A stretch of DNA of 64,000 nt, taken from assembly GCF_041429775.1 (NCBI RefSeq), contig NZ_CP163421.1, forward strand, positions 1,488,001 through 1,552,000, in the 5' to 3' direction. The notes under the pieces are model-generated. The model was not told where the DNA came from, did not search any database, and worked only from the letters and a program-made list of their open reading frames with translations. This document shows positions 29,646 through 39,307 of the stretch, piece after piece. The stretch is from Glycocaulis abyssi. GTDB lineage: Bacteria > Pseudomonadota > Alphaproteobacteria > Caulobacterales > Maricaulaceae. How positions within the stretch are numbered: the first letter of the stretch is position 1; every line of letters begins with the position of its first letter. Both the position numbers and the translations under genes were made by a program.

Positions 29646-30689
29646 CTACTGTTCGCCGAATACGCGCTTTGCCCGCTCAAACTCGGTCCGCGTGCCAATG
29701 TCGAGCCACAGCCCGTCTATCCGGTGAACGCTGCAATGGTGCCCAGCCTTGACGAGGTCGGTAAAAAGGGTGGGCATGTCATAGAACTCATCCTTCGGTG
29801 TGGAACGGTAAGCCTCTTCCGACAGGCAATAAATCCCTGCGTTGATGTCGTGATTTAGCGTCGGCTTCTCGTCGGTGGAGAGGTAGCGTCCGTCCTCGGA
29901 ACGAACTACGCCAAACGGTATGGTTGTCCGGTGCTCTCGCGTACACATCGTGGCAACTGATTTTGTTTCCTGATGCCGCTCCAGCAGGAATCTGAAATCG
30001 ACCTCCGTTATGAGGTCCCCGTTCATCACGATAATGGGTCCCGAAACGTCTTCGGGGATCAACGACAAAGCCCCCCCGGTGCCGAGCCGCTTCTTCTCCC
30101 TCAGATAACCAATGTTGACATCGAAAGCCTCGCCGGTTCCGAAATAGTCCTCAATGAGATGCCCAAGGTAGTTCACCGACAGGAAAAAGTTGCGGAAGCC
30201 CTGTTCGTGGAAGCGCTCGATGGTTCGCTCCAGTATGGGCCGGTCTCCGAGCTTCAGCATCGGTTTGGGGCAGTTTTCCGTGAGGGGGCGTAGCCGCTTG
30301 CCAAGACCGCCAACGATCAGCACCACGGGAACATCCGTGTCCGGATTCTTCCTGGGGTCGGCCAGCATCATCAGATCGACAATCTGCCGGTTGTCATCGA
30401 CCACCGGCATCTGCCTGATCCTGTTCAACCGCATCCGGGCAAGGATGTTGGAGGCTGGCTCGCCTGCCTGTGCGACCAGCGGCGAGCGATTCATCGCCGT
30501 CGAAACCGGATCGTCCATCGATCCGTCGCTCAACAGCGCCCGGCGGATATCCCCGTCCGTGCAGGTGCCTGCCAGCTTGTTGTGAGCATCGACAACCAGC
30601 ACAATCTGTACGCTGGTCTGGTCGAGCAAACGCATTGCGTCCCGCAAACTTGCGTCAGACGGCAGCGTTACTTTCTCAATATCCTGCAT
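29646..30689 (-). CDS. ptmE: CBS-domain nucleotidyltransferase, PtmE-like (GlcN-1-P guanylyltransferase)
   Basis: A 347-residue protein. Two CBS domains (about residues 8-57 and 70-115) precede a sugar-1-phosphate nucleotidyltransferase domain with VLIVGGLGKRLRPLTENCPK near residue 122, FFLSVNYLGHLIEDYFG, LGTGGALSLI, IIVMNGDLITEV and GLWLDIGTRTEFERA. This layout matches Campylobacter PtmE, which makes GDP-glucosamine at the start of the GDP route to legionaminic acid. The CBS domains could bind nucleotides and regulate flux. Use of GTP is inferred from the family. Confidence 0.85.
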   Translation of the reverse strand: MQDIEKVTLPSDASLRDAMRLLDQTSVQIVLVVDAHNKLAGTCTDGDIRRALLSDGSMDDPVSTAMNRSPLVAQAGEPASNILARMRLNRIRQMPVVDDNRQIVDLMMLADPRKNPDTDVPVVLIVGGLGKRLRPLTENCPKPMLKLGDRPILERTIERFHEQGFRNFFLSVNYLGHLIEDYFGTGEAFDVNIGYLREKKRLGTGGALSLIPEDVSGPIIVMNGDLITEVDFRFLLERHQETKSVATMCTREHRTTIPFGVVRSEDGRYLSTDEKPTLNHDINAGIYCLSEEAYRSTPKDEFYDMPTLFTDLVKAGHHCSVHRIDGLWLDIGTRTEFERAKRVFGEQ

Positions 30690-30736
30690 TCCAATACCCT
30701 CGTACGCGGTGCTGATCTTGGTGTTTGGTTGAGAAA

Positions 30737-32203
30737 CTACGGGCGATCGTCCGGATCACCGCCCTCAGGCACGATCCCGGCACGCGCTTCAAGCGCGTCC
30801 AGCCTTGCAGACAGATTTTCGAACTGACGTGCCTGCTGCACGCTGAGTTGACGTTCGATGCGAGCGGCAGCGCGCTCGATGCGCGCGCGCAAGGTCAACA
30901 TACCAAGCGTGAGAGCGACCAGCCCCAGGGCCGCCAGAAAGGCCACAGCAATCTCTATCATCAACGTGCTCACAAGCAGAAGGGATGGGAGAAGACAAGA
31001 GATGAAAATCACACTGGCAGCAAGCCACGGGCGCAAATTCGCCTGATCCGCAAGGAGAAGCGCCTGTTTAACGATACGGGTTGCCGCGCCAGCCCGCCTG
31101 ACGCCTACCGGGGCGTCGGCCCTGTGTCCCAGACGAACCGGAGCGGCGCGTCCGGCTGGTAGAACGGGGCTTCCGGCTGCGGCCATGCGGGTCAAGCAAT
31201 CTGACAGACATGCATAGTGATGCTCGAAATATTCTTCAGGAACACTTGCACCAAAAGCGGGATGCGTGGCGAGAAGCGCCGTGGCGGCCCGGACATGCTC
31301 TATCTCCCGATCATGCGCCCACCACCGGGAAAGGCTCTCCGCCGGCCGCTGCAAGGTCACACCGGCCACCCTGACAGGCCCGCCCAGTGCAGCCGCCAGC
31401 GGAAGCGCCGCGGACGTAAACACATTGCGGGTTGGCTGCACGCTGAGCGGACCGCCATCGTCAAAGTCGTCGGGCAGGGCTAGCGAGTCCTCGGCGAAAG
31501 CCAGCCTGAACGGCGCCGATAGGGCAGCTGGGTGCACAACACGCGCGCCGCAAAATTTCGAGAGCCGCCGCATATGACGGCGGGCGGTTTGCGCGGCGCG
31601 GGAGGGGCCAAGCTGCGCGGCAGCGTCCCATGCTAGCACCACGTCCACCTTTAATGACGTTCCCAACCTCTCATCACCGATACATCCTCCGATCGCGATC
31701 ACGAAAGGGGGTGCATCCGCAGCGGACTGAAACCGGATGGCGTCATCCACGCCGCCGGGTCCACTGCCAACGATGAGCGCACGCCTGCCGGCGCTGCGTG
31801 CGCGGGCCAGCATCTCGCGCAGCACCGGCGTGTCATCGGGTGCGCCGCCAGCAAGCGCGGTAACGCGCGTCATTACCGATGCCGGGTTCTCAGGGTCACT
31901 GTAGGGATCATCAAGAATTGCCCGCCGCTGCAGCCATAGGGGCGCAGCCAGCAGCGCAGGGCGCGACCATGCGAGCACGAGATCGGCACCGCCCGCCAGG
32001 GTCAGCGCATCCTTCCTTGATGTCTCAACCGGAATAGCGGCCGTATCGCGCGCAATGTGATCAGGCGCGGACGGTGCGTGACCGGAGCAGAGAAGTGTCA
32101 AATCTGGAATGGGCGCGAGCAACCAGCGCGCTCGCGCAAGCGCTGCAGCGGCTTCTGGACTGCCATCCAGCGCCGGGTAGAGCACGGCCCGCACCGGATT
32201 CAC
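30737..32203 (-). CDS. DUF115/MptE-like protein with C-terminal membrane anchor; candidate nonulosonic acid transferase
   Basis: A 488-residue protein. After a poorly conserved N-terminal half, ALIVGSGPGGVDDAI (near 142), VIAIGGCIG (168-176), DVVLAWD (187-193) and FTSAALPLAAALGGPVRVAG match the spacing of DUF115/MptE-like domains in Maf flagellin glycosyltransferases and recall the GNGPS motif of GT42 sialyltransferases. The last ~95 residues are two hydrophobic segments and a coiled coil. I chose the GTG at 32203 because it forms a GTGA overlap with the upstream oxidoreductase. In a locus making a CMP-nonulosonate, a transferase role is attractive but unproven. Confidence 0.6.
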   Translation of the reverse strand: MNPVRAVLYPALDGSPEAAAALARARWLLAPIPDLTLLCSGHAPSAPDHIARDTAAIPVETSRKDALTLAGGADLVLAWSRPALLAAPLWLQRRAILDDPYSDPENPASVMTRVTALAGGAPDDTPVLREMLARARSAGRRALIVGSGPGGVDDAIRFQSAADAPPFVIAIGGCIGDERLGTSLKVDVVLAWDAAAQLGPSRAAQTARRHMRRLSKFCGARVVHPAALSAPFRLAFAEDSLALPDDFDDGGPLSVQPTRNVFTSAALPLAAALGGPVRVAGVTLQRPAESLSRWWAHDREIEHVRAATALLATHPAFGASVPEEYFEHHYACLSDCLTRMAAAGSPVLPAGRAAPVRLGHRADAPVGVRRAGAATRIVKQALLLADQANLRPWLAASVIFISCLLPSLLLVSTLMIEIAVAFLAALGLVALTLGMLTLRARIERAAARIERQLSVQQARQFENLSARLDALEARAGIVPEGGDPDDRP

Positions 32204-33153
32204 CCCCCAACAAACTTGCGAAAGCACCGCAACCGGTCTGCCTGGCCCTTCAGCGACAGGAAGGCGGGCTGGTCGGGGTCCTTTTGAAACGCTGCCAGCA
32301 TGTTGAAAAGGCCGGGCTTCAAGCCGGATGGCTCGCCGTGGGACAGGGCAAGCTCGTTGAGCCGGAAACTGCCTGCCGGCATTTCGCTTAGCGTCTCCAC
32401 CGGCTTGAGCACCAGCCGCCGGCGCGGCGTGCAGAGCTCGATGCCCCAGCGGCCGGCGGAGCTCCAGTCAGCGTGGAAGGCGTACACGACGTCGCCTATC
32501 CGGCCCGCCCCGCCATAGGCCTGAGAGGGCGGCAGGGCAGCCGCGTCGCCGTTGGCGAACGCCGCCATTTCGTGATCGGGTATCCGCGAGGGATAGCCTG
32601 CCAGAAAGAAGGCGGTATCAACCACATGGGTGGAGTTGGCGAAAAACCAGTTGGCTTTCACTGCGGGTGTATGCTGGGTCAGGCCCGCCACCAGCGACCG
32701 GTTCTCGTTGAACTCGAACATCATCGAGGTGAGCCCGCCATCTGATGCGATACAGTCGGCGGCCGTCAGCACAGACGGCAGAAAGCGCCTGTTATACGCG
32801 AGCCGGACCCGGTCATCCCCGTCGCCGCTTGCCAACGCCTCGACATCCTCCAGCGTGGCCCCACCGGGCTTTTCCAGAAGCACCCGCTCGCATCCAGCCG
32901 CCAGGACAGCCCGCGTCGCATCGCCCAGTTGCGCCACGCTAACCGCCACCAGCGCCCTAGCCGGAACGACCTTCATCGCTTCCAGCTGTGATTGCAGCTC
33001 ACCTGTACCCGGACGCATTCCGGTTTCTGCCTCAAAAGCATCAGCAGACGCCTCCCCTCGCCCACACACGGTGACCGTCAAGTCCAGCGCCCGGGCCGCT
33101 TTGTAGTGCTGGACCGCCATCGGGCCAGCTCCGATAAGAAGAATGTCTGCCAT
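32200..33153 (-). CDS. Gfo/Idh/MocA family oxidoreductase
   Basis: A 317-residue NAD(P)-dependent sugar oxidoreductase. The Rossmann motif ILLIGAGPMAVQHYKAARAL starts at residue 4. RALVAVSVAQLGDATRAVLA and RVLLEKPGG (the EKP signature) follow, then YNRRFLPSVLTA and the substrate domain. It probably oxidises or reduces a nucleotide sugar in the locus glycan pathway. It is translationally coupled to the DUF115-like gene by a four-base overlap. The start at 33153 is the only one giving a proper N-terminal fold. Confidence 0.83.
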   Translation of the reverse strand: MADILLIGAGPMAVQHYKAARALDLTVTVCGRGEASADAFEAETGMRPGTGELQSQLEAMKVVPARALVAVSVAQLGDATRAVLAAGCERVLLEKPGGATLEDVEALASGDGDDRVRLAYNRRFLPSVLTAADCIASDGGLTSMMFEFNENRSLVAGLTQHTPAVKANWFFANSTHVVDTAFFLAGYPSRIPDHEMAAFANGDAAALPPSQAYGGAGRIGDVVYAFHADWSSAGRWGIELCTPRRRLVLKPVETLSEMPAGSFRLNELALSHGEPSGLKPGLFNMLAAFQKDPDQPAFLSLKGQADRLRCFRKFVGG

Positions 33154-33285
33154 GTCCTGCTCCGGTCCGCGCACGTGGGCTGCTTATCGCATCACGGCTG
33201 CCATGCCTAGGCCGCGATGGGTCAGCACGCATTGCGGATGACTCAGGATTGCGCGTAGATTCAATCGGTAAGGATACACAAAACC

Positions 33286-35079
33286 ATGTCAGGCGAAACT
33301 ATGACCATTACGGCTGAAGAGACACTTGCGCTCGGGGATGCGCAGTTGGCGCAGGCGCAGCCTTCGGTCACTCCGCGATTGGCCGGACTCGCTGCTCGCT
33401 TTATCGGGAATTTACTGGAATCCAACCGAACCGAGATTGCTGTAACATTCGCGCTCAGCCTTCTATCCGCGCTGGCACAGTTCGGCCTGGCGCTGCTGCT
33501 GATACTGGCACTGCGCGCAGAGGAGCAGCAACTGACCCTTGGACCGGTGGAACTGCACGGCGGGCAGATGTGGGCATTCATCGTCAGCGTCGCGATACTC
33601 GCTGCGGCGCTACCTTTCGTGACTGAACGCTATGTCATTTCCCGGACGATCAGCTTCTTCAAAAGCTCGCTAAAGCGCTTCGGTACGGCGCTGTGCGACA
33701 AGCGTCTGCGTTTCGCGCTGTTCACCGCGGGTCACACCCGGGCCAGCCTGACGCGACTAATGTCGGCAGACACACGCTATGCGAGCCTAGCTTTCGGTGG
33801 CCTGCTACGGCTGTTTTTGCCGCTATTCATGGGCTTGTCCGCATTGGCAATCATGGCTTGGCTAAACTGGACGTGGACCCTCATTTTCGCCGCAGTCATC
33901 ACGCCGTTTCTTGTCGGGCAATTATATATTGTGTTCTCGGGTATCCGCCTGAACCGGCAACTGCGTTCTGCGGCCGTCGCGCATGGGCGTTCGGTCGGTG
34001 CGTTCATTGACGCGGTATCGACGCACTTCACGGCCAACCGCTGGGGCAGCGACCAGCTGCACAGCCACTTCGCGGCGAAGGTCGGACACGCCTTCCCCGA
34101 TGCGTACGGACGCAGACTTAGGCTGGGCGTATCCACACGTGTGCTCAGCGATCTGAGCTTGGTAGCCGCGCTAGTGGCTCTGGTCTATCTGCTGCTGGTG
34201 GAACAGTCCGACATTCAGACGATAGGTTATCTTCTAATCTTCGCGATCCTTGCACGCCATGCAATCGGCAGCTTCGCCTCAGCGGTCTCAGGAACGATCT
34301 CGATCGTCGCACAGCTGCCCTTCTACGAAAACTATCTGGCAGTCTCCCACTTTCTAGACTCTGAAGAGTCTCGAAAGCCGGTCTCGATAGCCCAAGCAGC
34401 CGGTATAACACCGGGAATAAGCGTGTGTTTCAGCGCCGCCCATCTAAACTGGGCACTGGCGTCACACTTTATCATGGCGCGCCATGGACGCGATGTAGGC
34501 GAGGCGGTATCAACCCGCTCCAATCTCGTTCAGTCGCGCTACAGCCGACTCAATGACGTCTATACGCATATGCTACAGATCCCGCCAAATCTCTCCGAAG
34601 CGCATTTCAGCAGACTTTTTCCCGCATCTTCTCATCGATGGGAAGGATGGCAGGAAATTTTGGAGGACCAAGATCAAGTGCTTTCCAGTGAAACCTGGAT
34701 GGATCTGCCGCCCATGCTCAAGTTTCTGAGCGCCGCACTTTACGCATCGCGAAAATCGACATCGGACGCCTATACATTCGTGAATGGCGCTGACTACAGC
34801 GCACTCACACGCCCCGAGAAAGCGTGGCTGCACCAATTATTCAGAGGCACCCGGATACTCATATTCCACGCACGGCCAGTCAATCTGAAGCACTACCCTG
34901 CTCGTGCACCCATACTTCACGTCAACAATAATGGCACGCATACGGAACTCGGGATGGTCGGAGACGTTCCGGAAAGTGTCGATATAGCGGAGGTTCTCGC
35001 GAAGGATCGCCACCTCAAAGCCATGGCAGACCTAACTCCCAGCACGGCGGGAGCCGATGACCTTGGTGGCCTTGGCTAA
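33286..35079 (+). CDS. ABC-exporter-like membrane protein with degenerate ATPase domain
   Basis: A 597-residue protein. Residues ~45-370 carry about six membrane segments with the look of an ABC half-exporter (for example IVAQLPFYENYLAVSHFL). Where a nucleotide-binding domain should follow there is no Walker A loop (GxxGxGKS), no LSGGQ and no Walker B Asp-Glu. Yet the order of elements is still recognisable: ILIFHARPVNLKHY in the place of the H-loop (I.SHR...L), then PILHVNNNGTHTELGMV in the place of ILVLxDGxIxExG. It therefore looks like a pseudo-ATPase exporter. A broken paralogue lies at 37222-39811. The start could also be the ATG at 33301. Confidence 0.65.
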   Translation: MSGETMTITAEETLALGDAQLAQAQPSVTPRLAGLAARFIGNLLESNRTEIAVTFALSLLSALAQFGLALLLILALRAEEQQLTLGPVELHGGQMWAFIVSVAILAAALPFVTERYVISRTISFFKSSLKRFGTALCDKRLRFALFTAGHTRASLTRLMSADTRYASLAFGGLLRLFLPLFMGLSALAIMAWLNWTWTLIFAAVITPFLVGQLYIVFSGIRLNRQLRSAAVAHGRSVGAFIDAVSTHFTANRWGSDQLHSHFAAKVGHAFPDAYGRRLRLGVSTRVLSDLSLVAALVALVYLLLVEQSDIQTIGYLLIFAILARHAIGSFASAVSGTISIVAQLPFYENYLAVSHFLDSEESRKPVSIAQAAGITPGISVCFSAAHLNWALASHFIMARHGRDVGEAVSTRSNLVQSRYSRLNDVYTHMLQIPPNLSEAHFSRLFPASSHRWEGWQEILEDQDQVLSSETWMDLPPMLKFLSAALYASRKSTSDAYTFVNGADYSALTRPEKAWLHQLFRGTRILIFHARPVNLKHYPARAPILHVNNNGTHTELGMVGDVPESVDIAEVLAKDRHLKAMADLTPSTAGADDLGGLG

Positions 35080-35229
35080 ATTCGTCCAGTCGGTCTGGAT
35101 TGGTGGACGCGCCCTGCATGACAGGCAACTATCTGAGTTCGAGCCTACGGCGGCTTCCAACCGTCACGCAAATTGCCTAAACCCGACAGCCAGCGCAACG
35201 GAACGCGCGAACCGGAGCAAGGCTATCCA

Positions 35230-37275
35230 ATGACGTTGAAAAGAATGGTGAATAGGGTGGGGCCTCATCCGGGCTTCAGGATAGCGAGCCGTCGGCCTTT
35301 CAACTCCAAACCGATCATCTACATCGAGCCTCAGCGCGATTACGCTCCGATATTTGATCGGATCCTGAACAAGCCAAGGTTCAAAGACGCACCCATCTAC
35401 GTTCCCAGCCCGCACCACATGGAGCAAGTGATCAAGTGCGGCGAAGAACGTGGCTTGGCGATGCGTGAGCGCATGCTTCCCTATTCCACGATCAGCATGG
35501 ACTTTGACGACTTCATCTTCAGTCTGGGCTTTTCGCTAGCACAGGATTTCTACGACATTGTCGTCAGCAGTTCCGGCCTGCTGTTCAACGACCGGCACCG
35601 GTTCCTGCATCCTGAAACCCGCTGGGCAACGATCATCACCTGCCTGGACCGTTTTGTGGGCCAGATGCGTCCGAGCATGGAATTCGAGCGTCTTCTGAAA
35701 CTCTACGATGTCGATCACGTCTATCTCGTGCCTTCCCCGGCAGGCCGGACACCAATTCTCGAGGCAGTCGTTACAGACGTAATAGGCGATCGGCGGGTCA
35801 GTGTGCTGACCGGACACATCGTCAATTTGGCGGAGCGCAAGCATGGCCAATCCGCAGCCAATCCATTTGTGCTAAACCCGAAGCCCAGACGCTTTCCCGC
35901 TTATCAGTTCACCAGCAAGGATGTGAAGCGTAATAACATCGCCTTCATAGCCAATTTCCAAGACAAACAATACGATTACAGTCTGCTACCTATACTGCCT
36001 AAAATTTTAGAAAAATACAATGTTGTACTTATGAATTACATGATACACAATCGTCCACGCTGGATTGATCAAGAGCAATTTAAAGCAGCACTCGAAGAAC
36101 GGCGCATCGAGTATTTCGAGAAAGTCGCCAAGACCTCCTTGATTAAGTTCGGAGCGCTGGAAAAAAAGTTCATGACCAGTGTCCTGCGGAGGTTCAACAG
36201 CAAGGTGCGCGCTTATGGCGATGAGGCAGCGCGCTATGCTGACCTGTTGACACTTTACCTAGCCAAAAGTGCTTTCCCGCTGCTCACGAACATCGCAGAA
36301 ACCCGGACGAAAGCGCACGACATTCTGCGCCACAGCCATGCGCTAGTCCTGCTTCCTGGACGGACGCTGGAAGCGAACATCTTTACCGGATGCGCGCGGG
36401 CAAAGGGTATCCCTACTATCGAAATCCAGAGCGGCACCATCTCGCCGTTGAGACGATTCATCCGGCCACAGGCCGACGAAGTCCTCGCCATAGACCCGTT
36501 CTCACGTAGCGTGTACACGCGCTTCCTGGGCAAGGAGCCTGATAAGGTCATCGTGACCGGCGGACCGAAGCTTGAGTACGACCTTAGTCAGGTCCGGGGC
36601 ATGAGCAAGCAGGAGGCACGGGCCAGCATTCCCCAACTCGCCCCGCTACAGGATGCACGCATACTTGTGCTCGCCTCCCAGCCTATCGGGGTGGATCATG
36701 CAACCACAATCGCACGGCTTGCCATCGAAGCCTGTAGCGGCACGCCTGACCTGTGGCTGGCGATCAAGCCTCACCCCAGTGAAAAAGAGAAGTATCTCAA
36801 GGCCTACCGCGAACTTGCAGAGGAAGTCGGTTTAGAGCGGTTCGTCATCCTCGAGGGCGTGCCCGTCCTGCACGCAGTCGTCGCAGCTGATATTGTTGCC
36901 ACATACTTCTCGACAGTGGGCCTGGAGGCTTTTGCGTTGACCCGGGACGTCATCTGTATAAACCCTTTCGACTCCCGCCCGCCATTCGACCTGGTAGAGA
37001 TCGGTGTAGCGAGCGAGGTAAAGACTGCTTCGCAGATGCATAGCCGCATCGAAGTTATGCTGGCCAATCCCGGAGAAGGCACACAAAGCGATGCGCTGCT
37101 CGACCGCATCCGCGACGGGCGCGCCATTGAGCGGGTATACGAACACATCCTGGAACGTGCGGCTGGCCATCAAACAGCCACCAGCCTTCTACGTCCACAC
37201 ATCTACCGGCGTAAAATGCGGTCATTGCTGAGGTTGAGTAGAATTACCGTCGGACGGCTTCTGAGCCGTAGCTGA
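35230..37275 (+). CDS. Large GT-B-like glycosyltransferase, capsule type
   Basis: A protein of about 681 residues. The C-terminal half holds LLPGRTLEANIFTGCARAKG, IEIQSGTISPLRRFI, DKVIVTGGPKLEYDL, LWLAIKPHPSEKEKY and TYFSTVGLEAFALTRDVI, the pattern of CDP-glycerol/UDP-GlcNAc-2-epimerase-like GT-B transferases used in capsule and sialic-acid polymer synthesis. The N-terminal ~300 residues are not recognised. The ATG at 35230 has GGAGCAAGG upstream; an upstream TTG at 35173 is less likely. Sequence around 35940-36130 is noticeably AT-rich. It overlaps the end of the broken membrane-protein gene by 54 bp, tail to tail. Confidence 0.65.
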   Translation: MTLKRMVNRVGPHPGFRIASRRPFNSKPIIYIEPQRDYAPIFDRILNKPRFKDAPIYVPSPHHMEQVIKCGEERGLAMRERMLPYSTISMDFDDFIFSLGFSLAQDFYDIVVSSSGLLFNDRHRFLHPETRWATIITCLDRFVGQMRPSMEFERLLKLYDVDHVYLVPSPAGRTPILEAVVTDVIGDRRVSVLTGHIVNLAERKHGQSAANPFVLNPKPRRFPAYQFTSKDVKRNNIAFIANFQDKQYDYSLLPILPKILEKYNVVLMNYMIHNRPRWIDQEQFKAALEERRIEYFEKVAKTSLIKFGALEKKFMTSVLRRFNSKVRAYGDEAARYADLLTLYLAKSAFPLLTNIAETRTKAHDILRHSHALVLLPGRTLEANIFTGCARAKGIPTIEIQSGTISPLRRFIRPQADEVLAIDPFSRSVYTRFLGKEPDKVIVTGGPKLEYDLSQVRGMSKQEARASIPQLAPLQDARILVLASQPIGVDHATTIARLAIEACSGTPDLWLAIKPHPSEKEKYLKAYRELAEEVGLERFVILEGVPVLHAVVAADIVATYFSTVGLEAFALTRDVICINPFDSRPPFDLVEIGVASEVKTASQMHSRIEVMLANPGEGTQSDALLDRIRDGRAIERVYEHILERAAGHQTATSLLRPHIYRRKMRSLLRLSRITVGRLLSRS

Positions 37276-38129
37276 CGCAACTAGCCTGAGGTGAGCAGCG
37301 AAGAGGCGCTCTGCCACCACGCCATACACGCTCGCAAACGGATAGAGATTGGTGTCGGCAACAATCCATAAATCCCCTCACGGCATCTGGTTTGGCGGAC
37401 CTCAGCGCTCTACAGGCCGCCATCAGATACCGGCTTACGAGACTCCATCCCAATGTCTCGGCGCTCAGCCCTACAGCAACGCGCCTTTTGATTGGCAGCG
37501 CTTCATCGGGGGCTACAGAGTGTGACTCTTTTTCCGCATCGCGGATGACGCGGTTGATATTCAGCAAGCTCTCGTAGAACGGAAGCTGAGCCACCGTAAT
37601 GATGGTTTCCGACGCAATCCGGGTAATGGAACCGAGAAATATCCGGCCCAGCAGGATGAAGACGATCGCTTTCGCGACGACTTCCGGTGTGAGTTCGTAC
37701 AGGATTATGCCCAGGGCCGCCAACAGCACGAGAATAACGGTAGCCAGATCTCCGATCAGACCTGTGCGGGCGCCCAGCATACGCCGGTGGCCATAAGTGA
37801 CCGGGAAATCGGGCCCTATTTTCAGCGATACGTAGTCAGGTTGAGAGCGCCATATCTCCGCCGGATCGCTGCATAGCTCCACATCCGCGACCGCCGCCGC
37901 CGCTGCCTTGCGATGGGACGCGGCGCTGGCTCTGAGCCTCTCATTAAGTGCTACTCCGCTCATCACCATCAGCATCTGGCCAACGAAAAAGGGCAGGGTG
38001 ACGCCGACGACAATAGCTGCCCAGAGGGGCTCGATCACGAACAGCGCGACACCGATTGCGATACTCGTTGACCCAGCCCCGTGAATTCCGGCCATTGAAT
38101 GGTAGAGTCCATCGAAAAGAGGATGGACC

Positions 38130-38396
38130 ATGCGCAAGAGCCGTTATTCGGAGGAGCAGATCATCGGCATGCTCAGGGAGCACGATGCTGGTGTGAGCAC
38201 GAAGGAGGTCTGCCGCAAGTACGGCATCTCCGACGCGACGTTTTACAAATACAAGGCGAAGTTCGGCGGCATGACAGTATCCGATGCCCAGCGCCTAAAG
38301 TCGCTGGAGCTGGAGAACAACCGGCTGAAGCGGCTTCTGGCCGATGCGATGCTGGACAATGCGGCCCTGAAGGACCTCGCCTCAAAAAACTTCTGA
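38130..38396 (+). CDS. IS3 transposase OrfA (helix-turn-helix), copy 1
   Basis: An 88-residue DNA-binding subunit. [20 protein letters not shown] and [20 protein letters not shown] form the helix-turn-helix, and [17 protein letters not shown] is the leucine-zipper segment. Near the end, a run of six A at 38384-38389 is a likely -1 slippage site producing the OrfAB fusion transposase. Confidence 0.95.
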   Translation: MRKSRYSEEQIIGMLREHDAGVSTKEVCRKYGISDATFYKYKAKFGGMTVSDAQRLKSLELENNRLKRLLADAMLDNAALKDLASKNF

Positions 38397-38428
38397 CGCC
38401 CGACGTCAAGCGCCAGGCCGTGCACCAC

Positions 38429-39307
38429 ATGGTGACCAGGCACGGGCTGAGCGAGCGTCGGGCGTGTGCCCTTGCAGAACTTGATCGCTCCACGTTCCAG
38501 TATCAGAAGCGTTCTGGTGGTGATGACGCCTTGCGAGCTCGCTTGCGCGATCTGGCAGGCGAGCGCCGCCGGTTCGGCTATCGTCGGCTTGGCATCCTGC
38601 TGGAACGGGAGGGTCTTTATGCGAACCACAAGAAGGTCTACCGGCTCTACCGGGAAGAAGGGCTGGCGGTCCGTCGGCGGCGTGGCCGCAAGCGGTCGGT
38701 TGGAACCCGTCGCCCGATACTGTTGCCTGCGGCGGCGAACCATCGCTGGAGCCTCGACTTCGTCTCCGACGCTCTAATCGACGGGCGGCGCTTCCGGACG
38801 CTATGCGTGGTCGACGACTTCACGCGAGAGGCCTTAGCCGTCGTGGTCGATACCTCGCTGTCAGGCGTGCGCGTGGCCCGTGAGCTTGATCGTCTGATCG
38901 AGCGGCGAGGAAAGCCGCGCATGATCGTCAGCGACAATGGCACCGAACTGACCAGTCACGCGATCCTGCGATGGCAGAAGGACAGCGGTGTGGAGTGGCA
39001 TTACATCGCACCCGGAAAGCCCACCCAGAACGCGTTCGTGGAAAGCTTCAATGGCCGGTTCAGGGACGAGTGCCTGAACGAACACCTGTTCTCCTCGCTC
39101 GGCGAAGCGCGCGACCTGATCGAGGCATGGAGGATCGACTACAACACCGAGAGACCGCACACCGCACTCGGCGGGCTCGCACCTTGTGTCTACGCCGAGC
39201 GAACACGTCACCCCCGGCCCGGTTCGCTTGAGCTACGCGCAAGCGCCGCTCACCGGGCCTTGACCAACCACATCAACCCAGAAAGAAAGGCGAACAGACT
39301 CTACTAA
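38429..39307 (+). CDS. IS3 transposase OrfB (DDE integrase), copy 1
   Basis: The catalytic part of the transposase, about 292 residues from the first internal ATG; the frame is open back through the slippage site at 38384, so the functional protein is probably an OrfAB fusion. The DDE triad is visible in [20 protein letters not shown] and [17 protein letters not shown]_21 sequence [16 protein letters not shown] precedes it. The product differs from copy 2 at one residue (VVDDFTRE here, VVDNFTRE there). Confidence 0.93.
   Translation: MVTRHGLSERRACALAELDRSTFQYQKRSGGDDALRARLRDLAGERRRFGYRRLGILLEREGLYANHKKVYRLYREEGLAVRRRRGRKRSVGTRRPILLPAAANHRWSLDFVSDALIDGRRFRTLCVVDDFTREALAVVVDTSLSGVRVARELDRLIERRGKPRMIVSDNGTELTSHAILRWQKDSGVEWHYIAPGKPTQNAFVESFNGRFRDECLNEHLFSSLGEARDLIEAWRIDYNTERPHTALGGLAPCVYAERTRHPRPGSLELRASAAHRALTNHINPERKANRLY

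Noticed and set aside
33286-35079. Functional ABC transporter ATP-binding protein
   Set aside because: No Walker A, signature or Walker B motif can be found in any frame at the expected place.
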